Shown here piece by piece: positions 44,061-55,069 of a stretch of DNA of 64,000 nucleotides. Source of the stretch: Nereocystis luetkeana (Eukaryota; Sar; Phaeophyceae; Laminariales; Laminariaceae). Made by a program: the position numbers and the translations under genes. Each line of letters begins with the position of its first letter. Position 1 is the stretch's first letter. The DNA lies in NCBI GenBank assembly GCA_031213475.1, contig JARUPZ010000012.1:9010727-9074726 (forward strand). Direction: 5' to 3'. Below the pieces are notes generated by a model, which saw only the letters and a program-made list of their open reading frames with translations, searched no databases and was not told the DNA's origin.

Positions 44061-45000
44061 CTTCACCACGTGCATGGGAATACCACGGTCACGAGGAGGA
44101 GTAGGTCAAAGTCAAGGTGTGCCACAAGGAAAAAGGAAGAATACGTGAACCATTGCATCAAACTATCGAGTGAAGGAAGTAGAAGTAGATGCGAGAGGGA
44201 AGGCCTCCCATCCTCTCTCATATGAATCAATCTGGCACCCCATTGTTAGGCGTAGGCTGGATAGCCTATACGTAGGTAGTCAACGTTTAGTACAATTGAT
44301 CGCTGCCAGAAGCTGCTACAGTGGTCATGATAGGGCGGATGGATAGCCTACCAATATACAAGTACACCCAGGGTGCAAAAGGGGGTGCAATGTGAAACCA
44401 GTCTATGACGGTACCGTAGTTGAACCGGAACATTCCGGATGATTGCTACGATAGGAGCTTTCTCCAAGATCCTAGCAACAGAGCGTTCTTCTAGACTGTT
44501 GCACGAGACTAGGGCCCAGTAGGTATAGTAGCTGTGACAGAGAACGACAGTCCAACAGTCCTAGACGGTATGGCGCTGGGGGTAGCCCACATGCTGTCAC
44601 TCCTCACTGTTCAGCACAGCATCTACAGCACCCACATAGACTCCAGCAAGTGTATTGTTCTAAGCCAGTTTTGGTCCCGTGGTTTAATGCACATTCTTGT
44701 TTGTTCTTCTACCTATACACCAACTCCAGTTTGAGCGCCTATTACCTTGCCCCAGCTTTAGCCGTTGCTACCACGCCATCCCGGGAGCAGAGACAACAAT
44801 CCCTGATAGGTTGCGAGCCTCGATCAAGAGCACGGCGCGTACATCAAGAGTTCACCGGAAGAGAGGTCTACGGAGGAACCTACACGAGATGATTAGAACT
44901 GCACCACAACAATATATTCAAGGGATAATCATTCCGGAGAATATATCTTGATTTCGGGTCAAATACTGCGACTTGATTTGGACTGACAATACAAGCTGAA
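44061..45000. other. Unassigned sequence
   Basis: No recognised frame or repeat. The right part (44700-44950) has short ORFs without motifs. Confidence 0.45.
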
Positions 45001-45345
45001 ATTCGCGGCTTACGAGTATGGTGCATCGTTTCGGGGGCGAGAATACCCGCTGTTTTGCATGTTATCAAACGGCCGAGGTTTCGCATTCGAGGCGTTGAGT
45101 GTTCAATGCTTGCACGAGTCTCGGGATCGACTCCAAAAACATGGGGAGATCATGACCATCATCTCGCGGACAAGGTTCGGAAGTGCCTCCCGGACGAGTG
45201 TGAGTACGTGTGTAACTGCAGCTAAACCCAGGGTCACTTCGGGCGGCAGGACGTCCAGCGGACGCTGAGGACTATATGCACGGAAACTTAGTTGTGGCTC
45301 GCGAGGTTGCCATGCATGCGCAAAGTGACTTCGACTCGGTTGAGG
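45000..45345 (-). pseudogene. Second copy of the unidentified repeated ORF
   Basis: Minus strand encodes LPPEVTLGLAAVTHVLTLVR then EALPNLVREM, aligning with VLTPELELVLAADTHVLILV and EALGDPVREAM at 11513-11818. After one base shift HDLPMFLESIPRLVQALN matches DLPMFMEPTRRLVNALK. Homology continues past the coding end into non-coding sequence (GGTATTCTCG.CCCGAAA, CGATGCACC), so the whole segment was duplicated. The frameshift makes it a pseudogene. Confidence 0.6.
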
Positions 45346-45610
45346 TTCTTTATCTTCAGTGAGATTGGTCGCTACATGAAGAATGCCGGCAGGAAAACGA
45401 CAAGAAGGCGCGGGAATAATGCGGGGGACTTGCACGAAACACATCGGCGGCGGCGGACGTAAGAACGGCGGAAGAGGCCGCCACAGCAGTGGCAGTGCAG
45501 CTGGCCGTGGGCGCGGCATTGGAGCTAAATTTTGTTTCCCCAACACCGCCAGCCACAGCGACCAACAGTGTACCACGGAGAGAAAAAAATGCAACACCGG
45601 CAGCGCCCAC

Positions 45611-46019
45611 TGTTTGTGGTATGCGGTAGCTTGATACAGGTCTGCAGATATCGGGGGTTTCATATATTGTGGGGTTTCGTATTATGTATCGAGGCATTAT
45701 ATAGTATGCCTCGTGGCTGGAGGGATGGAGCTGCTCCCCTGGGAGCAGTAGCTGATGTTAAATGATACGACCCAGGCTTTGATGATAACGATACTGCCTG
45801 TCTATATGTGAGTGGTGCAGCCGGTGACAATTTTGGTGCGGCTTACCTCCTGTGTGTGGTTTATGTGGTGGGGTCTCTGACAGAACGGTATTGACCCAAC
45901 CTGGTGTGTGTTGTGTTTGGTTTATTGTACGAGTATTTTATCTTCTCTCCTCGACCTACGACATAGGGGCCCGCCGCGTGGTTACATATGCCACGTTATA
46001 CAGCAAGCGCATTCAAACA
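45611..46019 (+). repeat. Lone LTR of the copia-like family
   Basis: 409 bp, TGTTTG...CAAACA, aligning end to end with the LTR at 3475-3882 but on plus. Flanks are CCCAC at left and CCGAC at right, a possible 5-bp target duplication with one change. No Gag or Pol follows. Short similarity of the right flank to the leader (TTTGCT.. GTTA.GGCCG) leaves open that a scrap of internal sequence remains. Confidence 0.82.
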
Positions 46020-46218
46020 CCGACTTTGCTAGCAGTTACGGCCGTCACGAGTCAGAGTCACCACGGAATCAAACGATGAAAACTGCATCGGAGGTAGCGC
46101 GCGGGGCTACACGGGAGGATATCCGTTCGTGGAAAGCACGGCCACCGAGCGGACACCCCTGAGAGACTGGCAGAGAAGCGCGAACAGGAAGTCAGCTGGG
46201 TTTCGTAACTAGATTTGG

Positions 46219-46530
46219 TTCCAACAAGAGTTAGTTACAGCTAGCCATTACCGGCACGCGAACTTTTCTATCGCTTCCAACAGGTCCTGGTGATTGTTAG
46301 CCATGGTCGGCACTTTACTACCGTTTCCAACAAGTGTCGATAGTCGCTAGCCATGATCGACACTTTAGTACAGTTTACAACGCTTCCAACAGGTGCTGGC
46401 GATCGTCAGCCATGTTCGGTGCTTCAGCCGAGTGTTCTGTCGCTTCCAACAGGCGCTCGTGATTGTTAGACATGATCGGCACTTCGGTCAAGTTTCTGTC
46501 CTTCCCAACAAGTATATGTTGCTGGCGAGT
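46219..46530 (+). repeat. ~59-bp minisatellite, six units
   Basis: Units begin TTCCAACA(A/G)G near 46219, 46277, 46325, 46384 and 46444 and end with TTCCCAACAAG near 46502. Each carries a variant of GTTAGCCATGATCGGCACTT. Units are diverged, so the array is old. Confidence 0.8.
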
Positions 46531-46554
46531 GTGTTGTGTCTGTCGCATCTATAT

Positions 46555-46900
46555 CTACGTAGGACGTGGACAGGTAGAAATAACGGTTTAATATGAATAA
46601 CACACAGCAGTGCATTGGCATGTGGTGTGTGTTTTTACAATAAATCGTTCTTTCTACCCGTCGACATCCAGCACAACCCGTGTCCGTGCCAATTCTTCAG
46701 TCCTTGAGAGATACGAGTACAAGTTCCGTGGTCACTAAACTACGCCACATAGATACTCAGCACATACATTGGTTTGCAGTACTCAGAGTGGACAATGCAA
46801 TGACATGTCATCATCCTGGATACGACAGGCACGCCATGAACATTACTGTATGAAAACGAGGCGCGGGGGGGGGGGGGGTGGCGTGGCATTGAATTATCTG
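46555..46900. mobile_element. LINE-A 3'-end modules, tail-to-tail
   Basis: A short plus-strand module (GGTAGAAATAACGGTTTAAT) ends at about 46600. A minus-strand one begins at about 46627 (GTGTGTGTTTTTAC, CTACCCGTCGACATCCAGCA) and runs to about 46850 before an (A)CG/poly-G stretch at 46866-46878. Confidence 0.72.
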
Positions 46901-47097
46901 AAATAATAATGCATGTATGTGTCGAGGCTCTGCCCCTGTGAAGAGAGATGACAAAGGTGGCACCGAAGTGTCTGTGAAGATCACGTGTAAGAAGAAGGAA
47001 ACCTATTGTTTGAAATTGGCGCTTAGGCTGTAAAGAAATGTTTGTGTGTGTCATACACAGCCTTTAGCACAGGAGAGACGACAATACCGATACCGTC

Positions 47098-47426
47098 CCC
47101 CCTTTTTTTTTTCTTTTTTTTTTTCTCATCCCATTCATTATCTTCGCACATCTTCTTCTCTCTCCTTCCAACTCGTAACTCAGATCCGGGGTCACATAGC
47201 AGGCTCTTCTCCCCCCTTCCCGCTACGGTACGTGCCTTCATTTTTATCGCGAGTAAATTTCAGCCTTTTCTTCCCTCGTGGACTCGCATCGAATTGTGCC
47301 TACCCACGCTGCAAGGCACTCTCAACAATTGAATCCTTTTTATTTTTAATTTTGCAAATAAAGTCAAATGTCCTACCCACCTGAGGCTCTTACAAGTAGA
47401 ATTACTTGAACCACCGGGGCGACCGG
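47098..47426 (-). mobile_element. tRNA-derived SINE, complete minus copy
   Basis: The poly(A) tail appears as interrupted poly-T at about 47103-47124. The body matches 34739-35086 throughout. The tRNA-like head at 47380-47426 keeps ACTTGAACCACCGGGGCGAC (box A region), but the box B region is damaged (CTGAGGCTCTTAC). It abuts an M2-type arm (ACTGCAGTCCTAAAAAGG) at 47427-47447. Confidence 0.85.
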
Positions 47427-47569
47427 ACTGCAGTCCTAAAAAGGTTGATAGAAGTATGTACTATATTAATATGAATACTATGTGTGTGTTCTTTCTTTTT
47501 ACCCGTCGACAATATGTACGCACGATACGAAGTACTCGTATTCATACTAATATTAATATTGGTTCCTTC

Positions 47570-47570
<1 letters not shown>

Positions 47571-47658
<88 letters not shown>

Positions 47659-47735
47659 GCCGTTGTTGCTGTTGTTGTAGTTGTTATTGTTGCTGCTGCT
47701 GCTGCTGCTGCTGCTGTTGTTGTTGTGTTGTTGAT
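47571..47735. repeat. (TTG)n / (CTG)n microsatellite
   Basis: About 90 bp of pure TTG followed by interrupted TTG and then CTG units. Upstream at 47482-47512 lies a LINE-tail-like GTGTGTGTTC...CTACCCGTCGACA... scrap, but 60 bp of other sequence separates them, so origin as a LINE tail is not certain. Confidence 0.85.
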
Positions 47736-49250
47736 CTCGCAGCAGTAGTAACTCATCGCCGAAACAACTACCAGGTAGGTATTAATAGTCCGTGACCACA
47801 GGGCAGGCTCCAAAAACCCTGGAGTGCACGAACACCCCGGTATGAAGACACATCAATGCCTTATATATATATACCAGGTACCTGATATCTGGTAGCTGAG
47901 TGAAGAACATCGCACACATCAAGCGAAAAAAAGTGAAATAAAAAAAGGAGACCGGAGAAGATCCGTCTGCGCAAGGCAGAACTTGCCGGGACCTGGTATA
48001 AGTACCCCATGGGGTACGTGGATTAAAAGTACCCCAAATAAGCCATAGGGTTTCTACAGTACTCGTAGTGCATTTCGTTTGTGTCGGCAAGATCCCCACA
48101 TGCCTATCGACACATCCGTTCCTCCCCGGCCAGCTTCCCCTCGCCAGCACCGCAGAGCAAGCGAAACGGCCAACACTCCCAGCCACGCAAGCAGCAGCCA
48201 GAAGCAAACGCACAAACTCTCCATCTGCGGGCACTACAGGCAACCAGAGAGGTAAATAGATAGAGGCTTCAGAGGTTGGAGCCAGCAAGCCTGGTCGGGA
48301 AGTCTTCTGCTGTGTTGCAAGCGCCAAGCTACCGTAACGGACAGATGAACACCCCCCAACAGCAATAGAAGGTTAGCAGTTCCCGTCTAAGTGCTGCTGC
48401 AGTTGCATTAACTCGACGAGGCAGCTTATTCCGGGTTATGACCTAGTACAACAGAGCAGGTACAACCAACTCGTTGTGCCGGGCTGACCGGTCTCTTTTT
48501 TTAATTTGAATTTTGATATTCGAGTGTTACAAGGGCTCCGCTTCGCCGCTTCGCGGGCGGCCAACGCCGCCCGCTGCGCTCGCAGAAGGAAGTTAGTGGG
48601 GGCACGTCAAACGGAATGGTGAAGGAGGTACATGCTTGTGCGAATCTGGCGACTTCAAAATGCCAATAATAGCTCCATCATGCGGTATTGTGCAGGGCTG
48701 ATTGCGCTTTGCTGACAAAGGGCAGCAAGGATGGTGTTCAATATTTCCATAATTACTGCGTATTATTTGTGAACGGGAAACAAAAGCAAGTTCGTATTAA
48801 TTGTGTACAAACACCAGCGGGTTGTGGTAAACCGGTGATACGTACTTGTTGCATACTGGTACTTCTACTGCAGAGGGCATGTGCTTAGGATGAGGGCTCA
48901 TAATTATATGCCATTAATAACATCAAATACCTTGCACTGGTATACGTAGAGCGGCATGTAGGCGTTTCGCGTAGCCGGGTTCCGAATCAGAATGGGAAAA
49001 GGTCAGACGTAAAGCGAGCTACGGTCAGCATAAATCAAGCAGTAATGTAGGGGCCTGATCAGGCGTATCTCGACTCGTGATAGTTGACACTAATGGTGGT
49101 CTTCGTCGTGCATGAGTCCTTACACACTTGACGCATTGATTCGAGGTTGTGTCGGCATTCACGATTCATAGCAACAATACAACGCACGGTGTTTTTGGTT
49201 GGTTATCAAGAACCACCGGTGCTTCGTGTGAACGACAGGAACGGGACGAC
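47736..49250. other. Mostly unassigned; palindromes and a small ORF
   Basis: GTACCCCATGGGGTAC at about 48003-48018 is a perfect palindrome shared with 54940-54955. 48535-48595 contains a strong GC hairpin (GGGCGGCCAACGCCGCCC). A 66-codon frame at 48688-48888 (SKDGVQYFHNYCVLFVNGKQ...) looks protein-like but is unidentified. It lies upstream of the MULE gene and could be an unrecognised first exon. Confidence 0.45.
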
Positions 49251-49259
49251 GACAGCATC

Positions 49260-52200
49260 ATGACTGGACATAAGAAGAAGATTTCAACTCGGAAGAAAAA
49301 CAGCAAGCGAACGCATCAACGCAGGGACAAAAAGACACAGATGAGCGAGACGGGCTAGGTAAGAAGAAGGCCGTCGTCTTTCTCGTAGCAACGTCGCAGT
49401 AAGGTACAGAATAGCGCCAACCATCGGCACACCGGGCGTTGCGATGTAACGTTCCGTTGAAGGTTGGTTGCCTCTCCGTACTACCGTCGGGGCCAGCATC
49501 CGCCGGAGCAATCGTTCGAGCCATCGGCATCGTGAACATGCCGCATTTGTCGCCCAATGCGGACTTTCCTTTAAGATATTTGCCGTCCTTCCCACGCCCT
49601 CCATTGTTGTGGCAAGGTGATGTACCATACGACCGTGGCGAAAAAACGGAGGAGCTGGAAGGCATGCTGAGCAAACTCATCTACCCGCTAAACACTCGAG
49701 GTGGTGCCTCCAACCAGACCGCTATCTCCAAGCATCAGCTCTCTAACTTCTGCACGGAGGAATGCACGGTACTGAAAGTGTTTGACTGCCCCGTGGGCGA
49801 GCTTCCGATCGTGCCGGACCATGTGGAGGAAGAGGCAGGTCGCGTCTATTTTTGTGGGGTTGTGGGCCCGTTGTTTTATGCAAGTACGCTCTACTGGTAT
49901 ACTATATTAGCAACTCCGTACGCAGCAATACGGCCACCTTGTTATTCAGGACAACACCTGTCTGACGAACAAGCGAGTCTCGTTAGTGGAAACCACAACG
50001 CCTTTCGATCGCCCACGGTGCGCCAGACTTTGACAACTCCTTTGCATATATATATGTGTTAACAGTTCCGCAGTTGTGGTATCGTCGAAACCGTCCATAG
50101 TGTTTCCAACGTGTTCCTGCGTCCTTTTTCTGGACAGGTATGACCTGAAACTGATGTTGTTCATCGGTGTTGATTCCGAGAACAAGTCTGTAGTTTTGGC
50201 CCAAGGTTTCTTCTCGGACGAGCAGACGACCTCGTTCGCGTACGCCTTGAAGGATTTTGTCGCCATTTGTGGTGGGCACCCTGTGGTGAGTTGCATATGA
50301 ATGGCCAGTCACTGTGCAGTTCAACGTTCAATTACCACGAACGATGTATTGAGCGCGACGATAGCTAAAGGGGTGCGCATTCAAATATTGTCGACTGGAG
50401 GGTTGGCCATTTACTTCGTGAAGCGACAGGCGCTCTTCATTTCGCGGGTGCTTACCATTGCCGCAGTGAAACTTGGTGATGGGTTGCTCTGCTTGCCTCC
50501 AGTTATCGTCGATCGAACATGTAATGCTACCGCCTTTTTGTGCTCGCGTGTTACGCCCATACGGGCTAAGCCCTAACGTGTTGTAGTGTATTCCCTCCCA
50601 CCGTGAAGGTTATTATTACGGACACCGACGCTGCCATGACAAGCGCGGTTGCGGAGCATCTTCCAAACACCGTGCACATGCATTGCCTTTGGCACTTGAT
50701 GAAAAATGTCAAGTAGAAGTGCCAAGGCGCGCTCGGGCAAAGGACTTCACACCTACAAGGCTTGATACATGTTTGCGCATATGCTACGTCGGAGAATGTG
50801 AGTGGCACGGTCGAAATTGTAAGGACCGGCGACCACGTTTCGCTGTGGGTTTGCTCCGCGGTGGTTGCTCTAGTGTTTTGTAATTGAGTGTCCAATACCT
50901 GGTGCTTTTAAGGTCACCTTACCAGCGTTTGCCGTGGGTTTCTGTCGCCGTGTCGCTCGTCCACGGGTTGCAGGCCTTTGACGGGATGTGGGCGAAGATA
51001 ATGGGAATGGTCAAGGACTCGGCGTGCGAAGCGTACCTCAGCGGCTACCTGTTCGGGTGAGTCAGACCATCAGACGGGTACGTACACGATCATGATTTTC
51101 ATTTTCTTGTCGGAGACAAAACCTTAATGCCTTGCTCGACAGAACCGTAACATTATCTCATGGTTCAATCGTTGTATATACAGGCAACGGAAACTCTGGG
51201 CCCGCTGCTACCACCCGATCGCCATGACCCTGAACATGACAGCGTCATCGAGGGTGGAGGGAATCTTCGGTGTGCTAAAAACACGCCACGTCATCAACAG
51301 GAAATCCACCCTGAACTGGGTGAAGGAGGAGCTGGCCAGACGAACAAGGGCCATTGCTGTGGAATCCCTCGCTTGAGGTTGAACCAAGGGCTATGCGGCG
51401 AGGGTGGGCGGCGCCAATGTTTCATGTCAAATCCTGTACATCACTATGACATGCTTTCTATTCCGCGACCTAGTGTCTTTTCGTTTCAGGGCGATCCGGA
51501 AATAAACGGCCAGTTAGTTGACTTGAGTTCAACCGCTCATGTTGTTTTTCTTTGGTGGTACATGTAATCAACAGTTGGCAAAAACAGTTGGAAAAAAGAC
51601 GGCAGGAGACCTCTTTTGAGGAGAAAAGTCTAGTATCCTAGACGAACAGTAAATTGGTCCTCTAGAAGTTGGTCAGTTCGCGATGGATTGCTGACCTTGA
51701 CACTAGGCCCAGCTACGGGGGTATATTTCGACACGTCAAGTCTTACACCATGTCTTCGGTTCTGCATGCTCCCCTGAACAGCCCTCGACTATCCTGCCCA
51801 CAATGACGGAAACGACCGCAAATACGTGCCGCGAAGGTCCCCGCCGTCAGCATCAAGGACCTGGAGGACAAAGTGCTCAAGTCATTCGAGCCTATGCTGC
51901 AGGAACTCGGAAGAGTCAAGGTCAGCCACTACGCTCATAAGGTGAGGAGACAACGGTATAACGTACCGGTATCCCTTCCTGGGCAGTGATATTGAAGAGA
52001 ATCTCCAACAGTGGTATATTCTCATTCTGAAATATGTTTATAACCGTGAGCAGATTGCACCTCTTTCCCCTGGACCCAGTGTGAAATGTGGTTACATTAC
52101 ACTATTTATACCTGCTAGACCACTCAGTCAGCGCTGACAGAGTGCTAATAGAGTGGCCTAGAAGGTGGTGCCATATAACCAAACACTACTGTCTATCGCT

Positions 52201-53132
52201 TCCACAGTTTGACTAATCGTCAATGCTCGTTTTCATCTACCCTTGTGCAGAAAATAATGCTGGCGGAATTACGGACGACCACCCTGTACGATACAGACGT
52301 CTTGGCAGAGGGGAATGGTGCCACCGACTATCTGGGGAGGTTAGCGGAGCACAGCAGTGACCACCACGATGTATGTCGTGAGGTGCCCGAGGAAGGATTC
52401 GATGAGGACTATGATCCATTGGGTGCCAAGTTTGGGGCGACATCTTTGCCCGCGTTTCACCAACTTGTTGAGCACGTGCAGCTAACCGCTGTCGTGAAAG
52501 TAGTGTTCCGGTACGAAGAAGAAAGCACGCACATCGTCGTTGTCGAGGCTGACGGCTTTCAACTATGCACTTGCTTGCAGGTGCTGCGTTGTGGCTTGCC
52601 AAGCAGGCACGTATTGGTTGCGCTCTTCACGCGGCTGCAACGCGCCGTAGAGTTCAGTGGCGATTGTATCCACCCTCGTTGGCGATCGTCTGGTGACGAG
52701 TGGAGTATCCACAAGGCGGACCTCAGCGTGTTCGACGGGCATGAACGAGGGACGTACGATGGGGGCTTCACTGACGATTCCGGGGGGATAGGCATGCAGG
52801 ATGACAACCATGTCAAGCGCAGCGCCCTAGGTGCGGTCATCAAAGGGAAGCTGAGCGCTAACATGATGGAGACATGCGTTGCCGCCGTCAGGAGTGTTAT
52901 CGACCACTTCAACCAAAACCGCCCGAATTACTACAATGTAGGGATGGAAGTAGCGGCGAGGTTCGCGCGGGATGCGCAAGCTTTTGTGCGGGGCCCCCTA
53001 CCCTCTAGCGACCCCGGCAATATCTCAGATATACTCAATCCGCCCAATTCGTCTGTGAAATGTAAGAAGGAGAGGAGTCATGTAGACTGCACGGAGCTAC
53101 GCTCGTCGAGAAAGAGACCCAAAGCGACGTAG
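49260..53132 (+). pseudogene. Mutator-like (MULE/FAR1-type) transposase, spliced, one nonsense codon
   Basis: The exon-intron series has GT-AG junctions. The DDE domain begins YDLKLMLFIGVDSENKSVVL (about 50140), breaks at an intron after GGHP (about 50284) and resumes VIITDTDAAMTSAVAEHLPN, MHCLWHLMKNVK. After TAG at 50714-50716 it reads KCQGALGQRTSHLQGL. Next exons encode FDGMWAKIMGMVKDSACEAY (about 50972), then MTASSRVEGIFGVLKTRHVI (about 51230), then VSIKDLEDKVLKSFEPMLQE (to 51941). The final exon holds the SWIM finger. Such enzymes cut and paste DNA between inverted repeats in the nucleus. The N-terminus (before about 50090) is uncertain, and I found no terminal repeats. The single stop and otherwise open exons suggest recent inactivation. 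Confidence 0.78.
52251..53132 (+). CDS. Last exon of the MULE transposase with SWIM zinc finger
   Basis: Starts after TTGTGCAG and is open for about 290 codons to TAG at about 53130. The SWIM-like motif at 52566-52610 reads CTCLQVLRCGLPSRH. FAR1/MULE proteins normally have GxPCRH, so the third zinc ligand is Ser here, although a nearby Cys precedes it. The tail is acidic, then basic (CKKERSH, SSRKRPKAT), resembling a nuclear localisation signal. The SWIM domain is thought to assist DNA or protein binding. Confidence 0.8.
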   Translation, partial: KIMLAELRTTTLYDTDVLAEGNGATDYLGRLAEHSSDHHDVCREVPEEGFDEDYDPLGAKFGATSLPAFHQLVEHVQLTAVVKVVFRYEEESTHIVVVEADGFQLCTCLQVLRCGLPSRHVLVALFTRLQRAVEFSGDCIHPRWRSSGDEWSIHKADLSVFDGHERGTYDGGFTDDSGGIGMQDDNHVKRSALGAVIKGKLSANMMETCVAAVRSVIDHFNQNRPNYYNVGMEVAARFARDAQAFVRGPLPSSDPGNISDILNPPNSSVKCKKERSHVDCTELRSSRKRPKAT

Positions 53133-53236
53133 GTGGGCACCAAGAGCGAGAAGACCGAGTGAGATGAGCGTAGGATTCGACACGATTCGACACAGGAAGG
53201 AGGTGCTGAACCTTTCTGGCGATAGAAATGCACATG

Positions 53237-53852
53237 TGTACGGTAGCGCGGGGGGGGGGGGGTACTCGATAGGAGAGATGTACTCCATCTTATGCATGGC
53301 CGTAGTCGTATGACCATAGACCCTCGCATCCCTACAATGCCGAGACGGAGCATGTCGGGTTTTCACCGACGGCGCAGACATTGCTTGCACCAAGCGCGAA
53401 GCGCCGTGAGGGGGGGGAGGGGAGTGTACTCATTATCATGCATGGCCGTGGTCGTATGACCATAGACCCTCGCATCCCTACAATGCCGGGACGGAGGACG
53501 TCGGCTTTTTACCGACCAGGCAGACATCGTTTGCAAAATCTGACTGTACGGTAGCGCGGGGGGGGGGGGGTACTCGATAGGAGAGATGTACTCCATCTTA
53601 TGCATGGCCGTAGTCGTATGACCATAGACCCTCGCATCCCTACAATGCCGAGACGGAGCATGTCGGGTTTTCACCGACCGCGCAGACATTGCTTGCACCA
53701 AGCGCGAAGCGCCGTGAGGGGGGGGAGGGGAGTGTACTCATTATCATGCATGGCCGTGGTCGTATGACCATAGACCCTCGCATCCCTACAATGCCGGGAC
53801 GGAGGACGTCGGCTTTTTACCGACCAGGCAGACATCGTTTACAAAATCTGAC
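53237..53852. repeat. 308-bp tandem duplication made of nested half-repeats
   Basis: Units 53237-53544 and 53545-53852 are nearly identical. Each contains two related halves sharing CATGCATGGCCGT.GTCGTATG and CCCTCGCATCCCTACAATGC about 146 bp apart, and poly-G runs. A single related half lies at 18945-19070. The near identity of the two units indicates a recent duplication. Confidence 0.9.
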
Positions 53853-54344
53853 AGCTAGCTATGGAACTCAGAGGGTGTACAGATATACGGTATATACTTT
53901 CTGAAGATGTTGCGCAGTAGGCCGGGAGTGGTCCAGTCCAGCAGGCCTGATGCTCGCCCTGCTTATTTGTTGCACGTGCGGTGGGTGGTCGTTCGCGCAC
54001 CATGGCGTCTGCTCTTCTTGCTTTACGACAATATTAGGTACCAGCATGTTATCATCAAAGCAGCAGTTTGTATTATATTACTAATAGTGTCAATCGCAAA
54101 AAAGTCACGGAGAAACAGGAAACAGATTAATACATTATCACCCGAATCGTGAGGCCAGGGCGGTTAGGAAGCTACTCTGTATGTGTTCTTGATAGCGCTC
54201 TTCTGCACACATTTCCGCTAAAAAAATTGTGAGCACAAACCAGCAGTAGTAGTATGAATAGGAGCATACTTCTGTACGTACTTTCACTTGCCTCCATTTC
54301 TACGTCTCTCTGGTGACTGCCCATGACCTGCGTAAGGGGATAAT
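53853..54344. other. Unassigned sequence
   Basis: No supported feature in about 490 bases. Confidence 0.45.
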
Positions 54345-54706
54345 CTATATAGTTCTGGATGCACGTAGATTTCGCCGGTAGTGGAAGGAGAGCTATGGGC
54401 TACAGATAGATATACATAAACAGTGCACTATTAATTGGCCATGATCTGTCCTGCGAGAAAGTATGATACGAGTACGAGTGAGAGTATCATACTCTAACGA
54501 ACCACATCGACGTACTATCACGGATCTACATAGTTCAGGATGTACGTAGATTTCGCCGGGAGTAGAAGGAGAGCTATGGACTACAGATAGATACATAACG
54601 ATGCACTATTAATAGGCCATGATCTGTCCTGCGAGAAAGGAAGGATGATACGAGTACGAGTGAGAGCATCATACTCTAACGAACCACGTCGACGTAGTAT
54701 CACGGA
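54345..54706. repeat. ~180-bp tandem duplication with internal hairpin
   Basis: GTAGATTTCGCCGG, AGAGCTATGG.CTACAGATAG, GGCCATGATCTGTCCTGCGA and CTAACGAACCAC occur at 54366 onward and again at 54546 onward. Each unit contains ATGATACGAGTACGAGTGAG then ATCATACT, where ATGATAC/GTATCAT-type arms can pair. A (CTG)n run follows at 54746-54766. Confidence 0.88.
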
Positions 54707-54889
54707 GCAGTGGTAGTGTAAGATACCACCAGTGACGATAGTTACTGCTGCTGCTGCTGCTGCTGTATGTGACCTGGTGCCGTGCCTGCTGTACAGCAAT
54801 AGTAGCGCACCGGATGAAATGCTTGGGAGAAGTCGACATTGAATGTATTTATCAGGTTTTATAGTTACACATAATAGTAGGCCTTCCTT

Positions 54890-54980
54890 TGGGGTACGTG
54901 TAGTTTTAAAAGTACCCCGTTGAGGTACTTTTAATGCACGTACCCCATGGGGTACTTATACCAGGTCCCGAACTTGCCAC
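54890..54980 (-). repeat. GTACCCC palindrome repeat, second copy
   Basis: The reverse complement contains CGGGACCTGGTATAAGTACC then CCATGGGGTACGTGCATTAA, matching 47978-48030. The perfect palindrome GTACCCCATGGGGTAC is at about 54940-54955; a second AAAAGTACCCC/GGGGTAC pair lies to its left. Confidence 0.75.
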
Positions 54981-55069
54981 CAAAGAAGGCACGATATTTT
55001 CAATGGAAATCCGCACAATTATTAGGAATTCCCCCCACGAAGAGAGCACACGGCGCGCACACACTATTA

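Noticed and set aside
47456-47813. Poly-Leu, poly-Cys and poly-Thr ORFs
   Set aside because: Translation of the (TTG)n/(CTG)n microsatellite.
49258-49680. Minus-strand 140-codon ORF opposite the MULE 5' region
   Set aside because: No motif found and the MULE is on plus. I could not exclude it fully, so the MULE N-terminus is marked uncertain.
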